NCBI RefSeq assembly: GCF_023151555.2
Contig: NZ_CP100425.1
Coordinates: 3,162,001 to 3,226,000, forward strand
Direction of reading: 5' to 3'
DNA length: 64,000 bases
Origin: Photobacterium sp. CCB-ST2H9
GTDB taxonomy: Bacteria > Pseudomonadota > Gammaproteobacteria > Enterobacterales > Vibrionaceae
Below the pieces are notes generated by a model. That model was given only the letters and a program-made list of their open reading frames with translations, was not told where the DNA came from and did no database searches. Both the position numbers and the translations under genes were made by a program. Of the stretch, positions 19,642 through 29,365 are shown one piece after another (positions within the stretch are counted from its first letter, which is position 1; the number at the start of each line of letters is the position of its first letter).

Positions 19642-21054
19642 TTAAGCCAGGCTCACGACAGCGGGGTGTGGTTGCCCTTGTTGTTCCTGCTTTCCGAACC
19701 AATGTAATTTCTGCGCGAGGTTCACCACTTCACCCACCACAATGAGTGACGGTGATTCCGCGTGCTCTGCCAGCTGAGCCAGTTCACTCAGCTGACCTTT
19801 GTAAATTTTTTGCGATGCCTGTGTGCCTCTCTCAATGATAGCGATCGGCGTTTCTGCTGCCCGGCCATGTTCAATCAGCTGTTGCTGGATATGACTCGAT
19901 TTCATCAGGCCCATATAGATCACCAGCGTCTGCTTGCCGCGCGCCAGTGTTGACCAGTCGAGGGTATCGCTGTCCGGCTTGGTGTGACCGGTAATAAACA
20001 GGGCACTCTGAGCGTAATCGCGATGTGTCAGCGGAATACCGGCATAGGCGGTCGCGCCGGCAGCAGCGGTAATTCCGGGTACGACCTGGAACGGAATCCC
20101 GGCATCGAAAAGCACTTCCAGTTCTTCACCACCGCGGCCAAACATGAAAGGATCACCGCCTTTGAGGCGCACGACTCGTTTCCCCTGACTGGCATATTCC
20201 ACCAGCAGACGATTGGTTTCTTCCTGAGGCACACTATGGAAACCAGCACGTTTGCCCACGCATACCAGCTCAGCATCGCGACGGACCAGATCCATGATTT
20301 CATCAGAGACTAAATAGTCATAGAGCACCACATCGGCCTGCTGCATCAGCTGCAGGGCACGCAGTGTCAGTAAACCTGCATCTCCCGGACCCGCACCAAT
20401 CAGGGCCACCTGGCCCTGCGTGGCAACGTGCTGGGACTGACGGATCAGTTCTTGCTCGGCTTCCTGCTCTCTGCCTGCCGCAACCAGTTCCGCAAAGCGA
20501 CCATCAAAGGCCTGCTCCCAGAACAATCGGCGTGCCGTCAGGCTTTGAACGGTATTTTTCAGGCGATCCCGGAAATTTCCCGCCAGTGACGCCATTTTGC
20601 CGAGGTGCTGAGGCAGCAGTGCCTCCAGCTTCTCCCGGACCAGACGGGCCAGCACCGGCGCTTTACCAGAAGAGGAAATCGCAACAATAATCGGGGAACG
20701 ATCGACAATCGACGGGACGATAAAACTGCAGCGCTGGGTGTCATCCACCACATTCACCAGTACCTGGCGTTGATTGGCAGACTGGTACACCAGTGCATTG
20801 ATGGCTTTGCGATCCGTTGCTGCGATCGCCAGGAAGATGCCGTCGAGATGTTCAGGCGTAAATTGATCAGCCAGAAGCGTCACCTGACCGTTTTTGACCG
20901 CCTGTTGAAAATCTGCATTCAGCTCAGGAGCAATCACACGGACGTCGGCACCGGCTTTCAGCAGCATCCGGGTTTTACGCCAGGCCACTTCTCCACCACC
21001 TACTACCAGGCATGGACGACGCTTTAAATCGGCAAAAATTGGTAAATAGTCCAT
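19642..21054 (-). CDS. cysG: Siroheme synthase CysG (trifunctional)
   Basis: CysG makes siroheme, the cofactor of CysI sulfite reductase, from uroporphyrinogen III by two methylations, oxidation and ferrochelation. The 470-residue protein is the full fusion. An N-terminal Rossmann dehydrogenase/chelatase half has [12 protein letters not shown] at about 17-28 and the [11 protein letters not shown] segment. The C-terminal SUMT methyltransferase half has [29 protein letters not shown] and [20 protein letters not shown]. It is the first gene of the cysG-D-N-SLC13-C-Q operon, so cofactor supply and sulfate activation are expressed together. Confidence 0.96.
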   Translation of the reverse strand: MDYLPIFADLKRRPCLVVGGGEVAWRKTRMLLKAGADVRVIAPELNADFQQAVKNGQVTLLADQFTPEHLDGIFLAIAATDRKAINALVYQSANQRQVLVNVVDDTQRCSFIVPSIVDRSPIIVAISSSGKAPVLARLVREKLEALLPQHLGKMASLAGNFRDRLKNTVQSLTARRLFWEQAFDGRFAELVAAGREQEAEQELIRQSQHVATQGQVALIGAGPGDAGLLTLRALQLMQQADVVLYDYLVSDEIMDLVRRDAELVCVGKRAGFHSVPQEETNRLLVEYASQGKRVVRLKGGDPFMFGRGGEELEVLFDAGIPFQVVPGITAAAGATAYAGIPLTHRDYAQSALFITGHTKPDSDTLDWSTLARGKQTLVIYMGLMKSSHIQQQLIEHGRAAETPIAIIERGTQASQKIYKGQLSELAQLAEHAESPSLIVVGEVVNLAQKLHWFGKQEQQGQPHPAVVSLA

Positions 21055-21451
21055 AGTCGCTGCTCATACTCGCTGTAATTAACAGCACTATAGACGGGGC
21101 AAGATATTACCTGAAATTCTAAAATTTCATTTTTTATTCCCAAAAGTTTAGCTTGCTCTACTTTCAGGAATTTCAGGAAGCATGGGCATGGTTTCGGCCT
21201 GAGAGATGGGGTAACACCCTATAAAACAACTCTTTTTTCGGCTCAACGCTTACGGTGATTGCTTATCTTATGCCTTTCTGTTCTAACGCTGAGGTACTCC
21301 TGAGGCGAGCTCCGTGCCGATCAGAGCCGCCCACATCTTCAACAGGTTACATCTGCAGCAAACGAAACTCGTGTCACATATCTGACAAGCACTTGCAATT
21401 CAGGAACTGTATTTTTGCTACCTTTAGCGCGTTCCTATTGTTCATAACACG
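21055..21451. other. Divergent intergenic region between cysG and cpdB
   Basis: These roughly 400 AT-rich bases must hold the promoters of the cys operon (leftward) and of cpdB (rightward). On the minus strand TATAGT at 21088-21093 is a possible -10 with no good -35, as is usual for promoters that need the LysR-type activator CysB. A CysB site cannot be assigned by eye. A 66-codon plus-strand frame (21255-21455) has no protein-like features. Confidence 0.4.
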
Positions 21452-21460
21452 GTGAAAATC

Positions 21461-23416
21461 ATGCCCTTAAGAGCCAAACCACTTTCCATCGCCGTACTGG
21501 GTGCCCTGCTGACTACGGCAGGTCCTGCACTGGCAGACACCATTCAGCTGCGTATCCTCGAAACAACTGACATTCACGCCAATGTCATGGACTACGACTA
21601 CTACAAAGATAAGGCCACAGAGAAAACCGGTCTGGTACGCACTGCAACGCTTGTCGAGCAAGCCAGAAAGGAAGTGACCAACAGTGTGCTGGTCGATAAC
21701 GGCGACCTGATTCAGGGCAGCCCGATGGGCGATTACATGGCCGATAAAGGGCTTAAAGGCGGTGATGTTCACCCCGTATATAAAGCCATGAATCAGCTGA
21801 ATTACGAAGTGGGGAACATCGGAAACCACGAGTTCAACTATGGCCTGGACTTTCTGAAGACGGCCCTGTCCGGGGCAAATTTCCCGTATATCAATGCCAA
21901 CGTTTATGACCTCAAGACAGGCAAAAACCTCTTCAAGCCATACCTGATTAAAACCTACCGCCTGAAAGATACAGACGGGAATGAGCATGACATCAAAATT
22001 GGCTACATCGGTTTTGTCCCGCCTCAAATTCTGATCTGGGATAAAAAGAACCTGGAAGGCAAAGTCGAAGCGAAAGATATTAAGCAGACCGCTGAATTTT
22101 TTGTGCCGAAGATGAAAGCCGAAGGCGCGGATGTGATCGTGGCAATCCCCCACTCAGGCGTCTCTGCCGACCCATACCATGCCATGGCAGAAAACTCGGT
22201 GTACTACCTCACCGAAGTCAAAGGCATTGATGCCATTGCCTTTGGTCATTCTCATGCCGTGTTCCCGAGCAAAACTTTCGCCAGCCTGCCGCAGACTGAT
22301 CTTGCCTCCGGTACCATCAACGGCGTGCCGTCGGTCATGCCGGGCCGCTGGGGCGATCACCTGGGCGTGATCGATCTGGTGCTGACGCAACAAAACGGAA
22401 AATGGGCAGTGACACAAGGCCAGACCGAAGCCCGCCCGATCTTTGAAAACGGCAAATCTCTGGTGGCAGCCGACCGCAAATTGCTGGCAGCCGTCGCCGA
22501 TGACCATAAAAATACCCGTAGCTTCGTCAATCAGCCGATCGGTAAAGCCAGCGATGTGATGTACAGCTATCTGGCACTGGTTCAGGATGATCCGACCGTG
22601 CAAATCGTCAACATGGCACAGAAGGATTATGTGGAACGCTTTATTCAGGGCGATCCGAATCTGGACGGAATTCCGGTTCTATCGGCAGCGGCGCCGTTCA
22701 AAGCCGGTGGCCGGGCCAATGATCCGGGCAACTACACCGAAGTAGAAGCCGGTCAGCTGACTTTCCGTAATGCAGCCGATCTTTATCTTTATCCGAATAC
22801 CCTGGTCGCCCTGAAAGTGACCGGAAAAGAAGTCAAGGAATGGCTGGAATGTGCTGCCGGCCAGTTCAATCAGATTGACCTGACCTCCAGTGCCCCGCAG
22901 TCGCTGATCAACTGGGAAGACTTCCGCACCTATAACTTTGATGTGATTGACGGCGTTCAGTATCAGATTGATGTATCACAACCCGCACGGTATGACGGTA
23001 ACTGTCAGCTGATCAATCCAAAATCAGAGCGCATCAGTCAGCTGACGTATCAGGGGAAAGCCATCGACCCGGCGCAGCCATTTATGATTGCCACCAACAA
23101 TTACCGGGCTTACGGCGCGAAATTTGCCGGGACCGGTGAGCAGTATGTCGCCTTCTCGGCCCCGGATGAAAACCGCACCGTTCTGGCAAACTACATCAGC
23201 CGGGTCAGTAAAGACAAAGGACAGGTCGTACCAAGTGCCGATAACAACTGGCGTTTTGCCCCGCTGAAGAGCGCAACCAAGCTGGATATCCGCTTTGAAA
23301 CCTCGCCAAGCACCAAAGCCAGCGACTTTATCAAAGTGAAAGGCCAGTATCCGATGAAGCAGGTTTCAACCAACGCTGAAGGCTTTGCGGTTTACAGGAT
23401 TGATCTGCAAGGCTGA
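21461..23416 (+). CDS. cpdB: 2',3'-cyclic-nucleotide 2'-phosphodiesterase/3'-nucleotidase CpdB (periplasmic)
   Basis: CpdB hydrolyses 2',3'-cyclic nucleotides and 3'-nucleotides in the periplasm so that nucleosides and phosphate can be recovered. The protein is about 651 residues. A signal peptide ends at the ALAD|T region near residue 26. The metallophosphatase motifs [32 protein letters not shown] and GHSHAVF are present, followed by a 5'-nucleotidase C-terminal domain containing a [14 protein letters not shown] loop. The ATG at 21461 is preferred over an in-frame GTG at 21452, because a GGTGA ribosome-binding site precedes it at good spacing. Confidence 0.95.
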   Translation: MPLRAKPLSIAVLGALLTTAGPALADTIQLRILETTDIHANVMDYDYYKDKATEKTGLVRTATLVEQARKEVTNSVLVDNGDLIQGSPMGDYMADKGLKGGDVHPVYKAMNQLNYEVGNIGNHEFNYGLDFLKTALSGANFPYINANVYDLKTGKNLFKPYLIKTYRLKDTDGNEHDIKIGYIGFVPPQILIWDKKNLEGKVEAKDIKQTAEFFVPKMKAEGADVIVAIPHSGVSADPYHAMAENSVYYLTEVKGIDAIAFGHSHAVFPSKTFASLPQTDLASGTINGVPSVMPGRWGDHLGVIDLVLTQQNGKWAVTQGQTEARPIFENGKSLVAADRKLLAAVADDHKNTRSFVNQPIGKASDVMYSYLALVQDDPTVQIVNMAQKDYVERFIQGDPNLDGIPVLSAAAPFKAGGRANDPGNYTEVEAGQLTFRNAADLYLYPNTLVALKVTGKEVKEWLECAAGQFNQIDLTSSAPQSLINWEDFRTYNFDVIDGVQYQIDVSQPARYDGNCQLINPKSERISQLTYQGKAIDPAQPFMIATNNYRAYGAKFAGTGEQYVAFSAPDENRTVLANYISRVSKDKGQVVPSADNNWRFAPLKSATKLDIRFETSPSTKASDFIKVKGQYPMKQVSTNAEGFAVYRIDLQG

Positions 23417-23437
23417 GTCTGACCGCTCACCTCATTG

Positions 23438-23467
23438 AATACCGCGACACCTGTCGCGGTATTTTTT
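23438..23467 (+). terminator. Terminator of cpdB
   Basis: A perfect 12-bp stem AATACCGCGACA/TGTCGCGGTATT with a two-base loop is followed by T residues, 22 bases after the cpdB stop codon. Confidence 0.9.
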
Positions 23468-23506
23468 GATAAGCTTTCATTAAACCATCACCAACGACGC
23501 ACCATC

Positions 23507-24082
23507 ATGACCTCACCACTTGCGCAATTTCTTGAACTGCACGGGGCCGATCCGGCCACCATTGAACAGGCTTTAAATCTGGCTGAAACGCTGGAGTTAC
23601 CGACCCGGCATATTCTGATCAATCAGGGTGAACTGGCAACTCAGGCCTTTTTCCTGCTCGACGGCCTTTGTCATGCCTGTTATCTCACGGCGGAAGGAGA
23701 TGCGATCACCCGTGACTTTTACTGGGAACAGGAACTGCTCATCGGCTTTGAAAGCCTGCTGACGGAAGAAGGCTCACCTTATCTGCTGGAAACGCTGTCG
23801 GCCTGCCAGATCCTGACGCTGCCCACAGAACTGATCCTCAGCTGGCGTGCACACTGCCCTGAGCTTTATATCGCGCTGACTGAAAGACAACTGCTGTTCC
23901 GGGAGCAAAAAGAACAATTCATGCGGCTTTACAGTCCGGCCCGACGATATGCGTTATTCACCGAAAGCCTGGGAGAACTGGCCAGTGCAATTTCCGAACC
24001 GCAACTGGCTTCCTTTCTGGATCTCTCCCTAAATCAGCTCAGCAGTCTGAAACGGCACCTGCATAAACCATCATCTCAGTAA
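23507..24082 (+). CDS. Crp/Fnr-family cyclic-nucleotide-binding-domain protein
   Basis: This 191-residue cytoplasmic protein has a cupin-like cNMP-binding fold at about 20-120, with motifs such as ILINQGELATQAFFLLDGL. A helical C-terminal part follows. It ends in SFLDLSLNQLSSLKRHL, which resembles a compact recognition helix. No conserved cAMP-contact arginine-serine pair is evident, so the ligand is unknown. The start MTSPLAQF is chosen because an in-frame ATG 24 codons upstream lies inside the cpdB terminator. It could be a transcriptional regulator like many short Crp-like proteins. Its targets are not indicated by context. Confidence 0.8.
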   Translation: MTSPLAQFLELHGADPATIEQALNLAETLELPTRHILINQGELATQAFFLLDGLCHACYLTAEGDAITRDFYWEQELLIGFESLLTEEGSPYLLETLSACQILTLPTELILSWRAHCPELYIALTERQLLFREQKEQFMRLYSPARRYALFTESLGELASAISEPQLASFLDLSLNQLSSLKRHLHKPSSQ

Positions 24083-24155
24083 TCCGGGGATTGCATCGCC
24101 AGCCGTCACCCCATATTCTGATTGATGATAAATGTATTGATAAAAAGGACAGAGG

Positions 24156-24620
24156 ATGCAATGGCAATGCCTTGGGTTTGACCAGCTCACGACGGATCAA
24201 CTTTATGACATCTTGAAACTCCGGGTCGATGTGTTCGTGGTGGAGCAGAACTGTCCTTACCCGGAAATTGACGGCCACGACCGAGTTCAGGGCACCTACC
24301 ATGTCGTCGCTTATGAAAATGGCATGCTGATGGCTTACCTGAGACTATTACCGGCCGGATTGACTTATGACTGTGTCAGCATTGGCCGGGTGATCACGTC
24401 AGAAGCTGCAAGAGGCCGGGGGTTGGGCAGCGAACTGCTCCGTCAGGGACTGGCTTACGCCGAGCAACTGTGGCCGGGAGAGAACATTGAGATTGGTGCA
24501 CAGTCACACCTGCAAAGCTATTACCATCGCTTTGGCTTCACCGTCTTTTCCGAAGAATACCTGGAAGATGGGATCCCTCACATTGATATGCGGCTGACCA
24601 AAAATCAGCCCGCCGTCTGA
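24156..24620 (+). CDS. elaA: GNAT-family N-acetyltransferase, ElaA type
   Basis: This 154-residue cytoplasmic protein has the ElaA features: LRVDVFVVEQNCPYPEIDG near residue 25, then the acetyl-CoA-binding stretch VGRVITSEAARGRGLGSELL at about 75-95, read here as IGRVIT. The substrate of this family is not firmly known. An AGGACAGAGG ribosome-binding site precedes the ATG. It converges with the ytfB-like gene, and a shared hairpin lies between them. Confidence 0.85.
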   Translation: MQWQCLGFDQLTTDQLYDILKLRVDVFVVEQNCPYPEIDGHDRVQGTYHVVAYENGMLMAYLRLLPAGLTYDCVSIGRVITSEAARGRGLGSELLRQGLAYAEQLWPGENIEIGAQSHLQSYYHRFGFTVFSEEYLEDGIPHIDMRLTKNQPAV

Positions 24621-24624
24621 GATC

Positions 24625-24655
24625 AGCCCCGGCTATTCAAGAAATAACCGGGGCT
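24625..24655. terminator. Bidirectional terminator between elaA and the ytfB/oapA-like gene
   Basis: A long stem AGCCCCGG...CCGGGGCT with an imperfect inner TATT/AATA extension lies between two convergent genes, within 40 bases. The T-runs are weak. Confidence 0.6.
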
Positions 24656-24659
24656 GTGA

Positions 24660-25337
24660 TTATTGGCCGCGGGCAAAACTGCCGTCTGAGCGACGGAAGA
24701 ACATCACCGGATCGCCGCTGCGGCTTTCAATCTGCAACACATCCAGATCGCCATTGGACCGTTGTTTGTAACGCATCAGCTGACCCGATTTGATCTGGCT
24801 CAGCGGCTTATCTTTCCCTTCAATGGCCGCAATCGCGTACAGATCCGTCAGCGGCAGGGAGCGGGCACGGAAAATCGTCGCCAGAGTTTCGCCCTGCTTC
24901 ACTTCATAGCTCTGCCAGCCTGCCGATACCGACGAAGTCACCTGAGTCTGAGGCTGCTCAATGGATGAACGGCCGGGCTCCGGACGGACCGGTGATGGCG
25001 GTTCCGGGCGCTGGCCGACCGGTAAACGGGGCGCTTCTCCAAGGTTCAGATCCACTTCCTGACGAACCGGCTGGTTGCCGGGAATATTGAGTTCAGGTTC
25101 TGAAGCAGGCAGCAGCAACAGGATGAAGACAACCGGTACCAGCACCATGAGTGCTCTGCGGTGAAACACAGGCAACAGCTGCCAGTAAGGTGCAATATGC
25201 TGTCTGGCCATCTGCCATTTCGCCTGACACGCCGCACGCCAGTTCAGATCGCCGAGCCGGTTTTTCCATTCTGCCCACGGCACCTTGGGCTGTGCCAGTG
25301 CTGTTTTTTTCCTGTTACGGCGTTTCGCTTGTCCCAT
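24660..25337 (-). CDS. OapA/YtfB-family cell-envelope protein with LysM-like domain
   Basis: This 225-residue single-span inner-membrane protein starts with a very basic N-terminus (MGQAKRRNRKK). A membrane segment at about 62-78 (ALMVLVPVVFILLLLP) is followed by a proline-rich linker and a C-terminal LysM-like/OapA domain from about 142 (SYEVKQGETLATIFRARSL). E. coli YtfB is a glycan-binding cell-division protein, and H. influenzae OapA affects colony opacity and adherence. It is divergent from fklB, the same neighbourhood as ytfB-fklB in E. coli, which supports orthology. Confidence 0.85.
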   Translation of the reverse strand: MGQAKRRNRKKTALAQPKVPWAEWKNRLGDLNWRAACQAKWQMARQHIAPYWQLLPVFHRRALMVLVPVVFILLLLPASEPELNIPGNQPVRQEVDLNLGEAPRLPVGQRPEPPSPVRPEPGRSSIEQPQTQVTSSVSAGWQSYEVKQGETLATIFRARSLPLTDLYAIAAIEGKDKPLSQIKSGQLMRYKQRSNGDLDVLQIESRSGDPVMFFRRSDGSFARGQ

Positions 25338-25474
25338 AACAACTACTCTCCATCACTCTGCGCCAAAACTTCGGGATCACGCTTTGTTGCGACCCCTGTT
25401 CACAAAAGTTTACCCCTGAGGGCTGAAACTGTTATCCTGCCCGCTTAATTCACTCGACATAAAGAGACGACACT

Positions 25475-26095
25475 ATGTCTGACGTTAAACTAGATACAGT
25501 TGAAACTAAAGCGAGCTACGGTATTGGTCTGCAAATGGGCCAGCAGCTTGCTCAAAGCGGCCTGGAAGGCCTGAACGTTGCTGCTATCGCCAAAGGCATC
25601 GCAACCTCGCTGACTGGTGACATGCCAGAAATTCCTGTCGACGAGATCAACAACGCGCTGCGTGACCTGCACACCCGTGCGGAAGAAGCTCGTCAGGAGC
25701 AGGCAAAAGCCGCTGCAGCTGAAGGCGAAGCCTTCCTCAAAGATAACGCACTGCGCCCTGAAGTAACAGTCACTGACTCTGGTCTGCAGTACGAAGTTCT
25801 GGTTGAAGGCAACGGCGAAATCCCAACGTCTGACAAACAAGTCCGTGTTCACTACCACGGCGAACTGACTGACGGCACTGTGTTCGACAGCTCCGTAACC
25901 CGCGGTCAGCCTGCAGAGTTCCCGGTTACCGGCGTTATCGCTGGTTGGGTTGAAGCCCTGCAAATGATGCCTGTCGGCTCGAAGTGGAAACTGTACATCC
26001 CGCAAAACCTGGCCTACGGCGAGCGTGGTGCCGGTGCAGCGATTCCTCCTTTCGCAGCGCTGGTCTTCGAAGTTGAGCTGCTGGACATCCTGTAA
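25475..26095 (+). CDS. fklB: FKBP-type peptidyl-prolyl cis-trans isomerase FklB
   Basis: FklB speeds up isomerisation of X-Pro peptide bonds. The 206-residue protein has an N-terminal helical dimerisation domain at about 10-95, containing [11 protein letters not shown] and the coiled [19 protein letters not shown]. The C-terminal FKBP domain has [38 protein letters not shown] and [18 protein letters not shown]. Without a signal peptide it belongs to the cytoplasmic FKBP22 group. A Rho-independent hairpin follows the gene. Confidence 0.95.
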   Translation: MSDVKLDTVETKASYGIGLQMGQQLAQSGLEGLNVAAIAKGIATSLTGDMPEIPVDEINNALRDLHTRAEEARQEQAKAAAAEGEAFLKDNALRPEVTVTDSGLQYEVLVEGNGEIPTSDKQVRVHYHGELTDGTVFDSSVTRGQPAEFPVTGVIAGWVEALQMMPVGSKWKLYIPQNLAYGERGAGAAIPPFAALVFEVELLDIL

Positions 26096-26113
26096 GTCCT
26101 GTCGCCTTCTCAG

Positions 26114-26142
26114 AAAAAACGGTGCTTCGGCGCCGTTTTTTT
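26114..26142 (+). terminator. Terminator of fklB
   Basis: A short GC-rich stem (ACGGTGC/GCGCCGT, one G-T pair) with a TTCG tetraloop is followed by seven T residues, 18 bases after the fklB stop. Confidence 0.85.
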
Positions 26143-26271
26143 GTCTCATATCAATCACATGCCCTGACAATAAACTGACAAAGTGCCCTCTTTTTTCTTT
26201 TCCCGTCTACGCTTAGAGTAGCTGTGGCTTCCCCCGCGGGAAAACCTGATAACGATTCTAAGGAGAACACT

Positions 26272-26760
26272 ATGATCCGAGCTTTAGTCCAACGCATGTG
26301 GCTGGTTGCGTTACCTTTAATGGCCACTCTGGCCATCACCCCTGCTGCCCACGCCTTCAGTCTTTCCGACATTTTCGGCGGCGGTGACGACAAAATGGAA
26401 GCACTGGCCGACAACCCCCTTGCCAGCATGCTCACCGACCAGCTGGGCGTCAGCACTGAACAGGCTGCGGGCGGTGCCGGTGCACTGCTGTCCATGGCTG
26501 CCAGCCAGTTGAGCGGCGATCAGGCTTCTGAGCTGACCAAACTGATCCCCGGTTCCGAAAACCTGATGGATGCGATTCCGGCAGGTCTGGGCGGCATGCT
26601 GAACAACATGGATGCGCTGGGCCCGGTATTCACCGCTTTAGGCTTGGACGCAAGCATGATCAGCCAGTTTGTTCCGATTATCACTCAATTCCTGGGCACC
26701 CAGGGCGCCAGTGCGGGCCTGATTGATACCCTGACCAAAATCTGGACACCTGCTGGCTAA
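26272..26760 (+). CDS. Exported DUF2780-family protein
   Basis: This 162-residue protein has a signal peptide ending near residue 29 (TPAAHA|FSLSDIF), then a low-complexity helical domain rich in Ala, Gly, Leu and Met. Features such as MLTDQLGVSTEQAAGGAGALLSMA and the PGSENLMDAIP loop match the DUF2780 family as I remember it. The function is unknown. The start at 26272 follows a strong AAGGAG site, and the longer in-frame start 16 codons upstream lacks one. It is monocistronic, and a bidirectional terminator separates it from cysH. Confidence 0.8.
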   Translation: MIRALVQRMWLVALPLMATLAITPAAHAFSLSDIFGGGDDKMEALADNPLASMLTDQLGVSTEQAAGGAGALLSMAASQLSGDQASELTKLIPGSENLMDAIPAGLGGMLNNMDALGPVFTALGLDASMISQFVPIITQFLGTQGASAGLIDTLTKIWTPAG

Positions 26761-26845
26761 CTGACCCAAGTCAGACAACGGGCGAGCGTAACGAGTTCAC
26801 TCATTTCAGCTGTCAGACGCAGGTCAATTTTCTGATTCTCAAATA

Positions 26846-26880
26846 AAAAAAACCTGACCGGTTTCCCGGTCAGGTTTTTT
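26846..26880. terminator. Bidirectional terminator between the DUF2780 gene and cysH
   Basis: A 15-bp stem AAAAAACCTGACCGG/CCGGTCAGGTTTTTT with a TTTC loop carries A and T runs on both sides, so it can stop transcription from either direction. Confidence 0.9.
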
Positions 26881-26919
26881 CATATCTGCAATGTAAAGTA
26901 TGACGGTTCAGGCTCGGAC

Positions 26920-27681
26920 TTAAATACCGGAACCATCGCTCTCCACGTCATTTTCGTGCAGGCCGCATTCCCGTTTCAGACCGAAGAAGCGCGTGTCTTC
27001 TTCTTTCATTCCCGGTTCCCACTTCGCCGTGGTATGCACATCGCCCATTGAGCGGTATCCCTGCTCTCGCAGCGGGTGATAAGGCAAATCATGCTTCATC
27101 AGATACGCATCAATATCCTGCTCGGTCCAGTCGATCAGCGGCAGAAACTTGAACTTCCCATTCTGAATCGCCAGTACCGGCAGTGTTGCACGGGAGGACG
27201 ACTGCTCACGGCGCAGACCGGAGAACCAGGTATTCACCTGCAGCTCATCCAGCGCACGGCGCATCGGCTCCACCTTGTTGATCTTATTGTATTGCTTGAT
27301 GCCTTCCACACCCTGCGTCCACAACTGACCATAACGGGCTTCCTGCCAGGCCGGATTCAGTTCAGCACGATAAACCTTCAGGTTCAGCGACAAGCGCTCA
27401 GTCAAAAAATCAATGAACTGATACGTTTCCGGGAACAGATAGCCGGTATCCGTCAGGATCACCGGAATATTCGGTGATTCCTGCGTGACCAGATGCAGCA
27501 TCACAGCAGACTGAATGCCGAAACTGGACGCCAGCGCATAATTGCCGTCAAGAAATTCCAGCGCCCAGCGAACCCGCTCCCGGGCGGTCATCTGCTCCAG
27601 CTCGGCGTTAATTTCCGCCAGCTGAAGGATCTGCTCAACTTTCGTTGCATTCAGCAGATCCGCCAACGCATATTTAGGCAT
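26920..27681 (-). CDS. cysH: Phosphoadenylyl-sulfate (PAPS) reductase CysH
   Basis: CysH reduces PAPS to sulfite and adenosine 3',5'-bisphosphate, with thioredoxin as electron donor. The 253-residue protein has the PP-loop-like [13 protein letters not shown] near residue 53, the TGYLFPETY motif and the C-terminal catalytic-cysteine motif ECGLHEN. It lacks the extra iron-sulfur cysteine pairs of APS reductases, which fits a PAPS route with CysC. Its start overlaps the end of cysI by 8 bases, so it is the last gene of a coupled cysJ-cysI-cysH operon. Confidence 0.96.
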   Translation of the reverse strand: MPKYALADLLNATKVEQILQLAEINAELEQMTARERVRWALEFLDGNYALASSFGIQSAVMLHLVTQESPNIPVILTDTGYLFPETYQFIDFLTERLSLNLKVYRAELNPAWQEARYGQLWTQGVEGIKQYNKINKVEPMRRALDELQVNTWFSGLRREQSSSRATLPVLAIQNGKFKFLPLIDWTEQDIDAYLMKHDLPYHPLREQGYRSMGDVHTTAKWEPGMKEEDTRFFGLKRECGLHENDVESDGSGI

Positions 27682-29365
27682 AAAAATCCCTCACAGAGAC
27701 CTCAACCGGAGCGATGATGCCAGCGCGAATGGTGAAATCACCAAACCCTTCACCGGCTTCCCGCTCAGTCGCCCAGCGGCCGACCAGTTGGTCTAACTCA
27801 GTCATGATTTCATCAACCGTGATGTTTTCACGGTACATCTTCGGAATACGCGTCCCGTTTACATTCCCGCCCAGATGCAGGTTGTAACGGCCCGGCGCTT
27901 TACCCACCAGACCAATTTCTGCCAGCATGGCGCGGCCACAGCCGTTCGGACAGCCGGTGACCCGCAAAATGATGTGCTCATCCTTGCTCAGACCATGTTT
28001 TGCCAGCAGAGCTTCGAAATCAGTGACGAAATCAGGCAGGAAGCGCTCGGCTTCGGCCATCGCCAGCGGACAGGTCGGCAGCGACACACAAGCCATCGAA
28101 TTCTGACGCTGAACGCTGACACCGTCGTCGATCAGGCCGTGAGCACGGGCGATCTGCTCGATCGTCGCTTTGTCTTCCGGCGCCACACCGGCAATAATCA
28201 GGTTCTGGTTAGACGTCATGCGGAAATCCCCTTTATGGATCTTCGCAATCTCAGCCACACCGGTTTTCAGCGGCTTGTCCGGATAATCCAGCAGACGACC
28301 GTTTTCAATAAACAGCGTCAGGTGGTACTTCCCATCAATGCCATTGACCCAGCCAAAACGATCGCCACGGCCGGTAAATTCATACGGGCGGCTTTCTTCG
28401 AATGCCACACCCGCACGTTTCTCAACCTCAGCTTTGAACACGTCAACACCCACACGATCCAGCGTGTACTTGGTTTTCGCATTCTTCCGGTTTGAACGGT
28501 TCCCCCAGTCACGCTGCGTGGTCACAACGGCTGCGGCAACATCCAGAGTTTTCTCCAGCGGCACAAAACCGAAGTCGTCAGCACGGCGCGGATACGTCGC
28601 AGTGTCGCCGTGCGTCATCGCCAGACCGCCGCCAACCAGCACGTTAAAGCCGACCAGCTGACCGTTTTCCGCAATCGCGACGAAGTTCAGGTCGTTCGCG
28701 TGAACATCCACATCATTCTGCGGCGGGATCACGACCGTGGTCTTGAATTTACGCGGCAGATAGTTCGAGCCCAGAATCGGCTCTTCATCTTTATGGCCTT
28801 CCAGCTTCTCACCATTCAGCCAGATTTCCGCGTAGGCGCGGGTTTTCGGCAGCAGATGCTCACTGATTTTCTTAGCCCACTCGTACGCCTGCTGGTGCAG
28901 CTCAGACTCAACCGGGTTCGAGGTACACAGAACGTTCCGGTTTACGTCCCCGGCGGTCGCAATCGAGTCGATGCCGTAGTCGTTCAGCGTCTGATGCATC
29001 AGTTTGATGTTCGGTTTCAACACACCATGAAACTGGAACGTCTGGCGGGTGGTCAGACGGATACTGCCGTACATGGTTTTGTCCTGCGAGAACTGATCAA
29101 TCGCCAGCCATTGTTTTGGCGTAATGATCCCGCCCGGCATCCGGGCACGCAGCATCACGTTATGCAGCGGTTCCAGTTTCTGCTTCTGACGCTCAGGGCG
29201 AATATCGCGGTCGTCCTGCTGATACATACCGTGGAAACGGATCAACTGGAAGTTGTCTGCGGTAAAGCCACCGGTAATGCGGTCCTGAAGATCCTCTGCA
29301 ATAGTCCCGCGCAGGAAGTCACTTTCGCGTTTCAGACGTTCGTTATCGGACAGTTTCTCAGTCAT
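27674..29365 (-). CDS. cysI: Sulfite reductase hemoprotein beta-component CysI
   Basis: CysI catalyses the six-electron reduction of sulfite to sulfide using siroheme and a coupled 4Fe-4S cluster. The 563-residue length is normal. The cluster and siroheme cysteine motifs are visible as [18 protein letters not shown] (about residue 429) and [17 protein letters not shown] (about 472). The N-terminal ferredoxin-like half has FQFHGV and the [18 protein letters not shown] stretch. Its ATG overlaps the cysJ stop by one base. Confidence 0.97.
   Translation of the reverse strand: MTEKLSDNERLKRESDFLRGTIAEDLQDRITGGFTADNFQLIRFHGMYQQDDRDIRPERQKQKLEPLHNVMLRARMPGGIITPKQWLAIDQFSQDKTMYGSIRLTTRQTFQFHGVLKPNIKLMHQTLNDYGIDSIATAGDVNRNVLCTSNPVESELHQQAYEWAKKISEHLLPKTRAYAEIWLNGEKLEGHKDEEPILGSNYLPRKFKTTVVIPPQNDVDVHANDLNFVAIAENGQLVGFNVLVGGGLAMTHGDTATYPRRADDFGFVPLEKTLDVAAAVVTTQRDWGNRSNRKNAKTKYTLDRVGVDVFKAEVEKRAGVAFEESRPYEFTGRGDRFGWVNGIDGKYHLTLFIENGRLLDYPDKPLKTGVAEIAKIHKGDFRMTSNQNLIIAGVAPEDKATIEQIARAHGLIDDGVSVQRQNSMACVSLPTCPLAMAEAERFLPDFVTDFEALLAKHGLSKDEHIILRVTGCPNGCGRAMLAEIGLVGKAPGRYNLHLGGNVNGTRIPKMYRENITVDEIMTELDQLVGRWATEREAGEGFGDFTIRAGIIAPVEVSVRDFYA

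Noticed and set aside
18528..19745. A 405-codon plus-strand frame
   Set aside because: It is antisense to cysN, cysD and cysG, which are certain genes; long antisense frames are common in GC-rich coding DNA.
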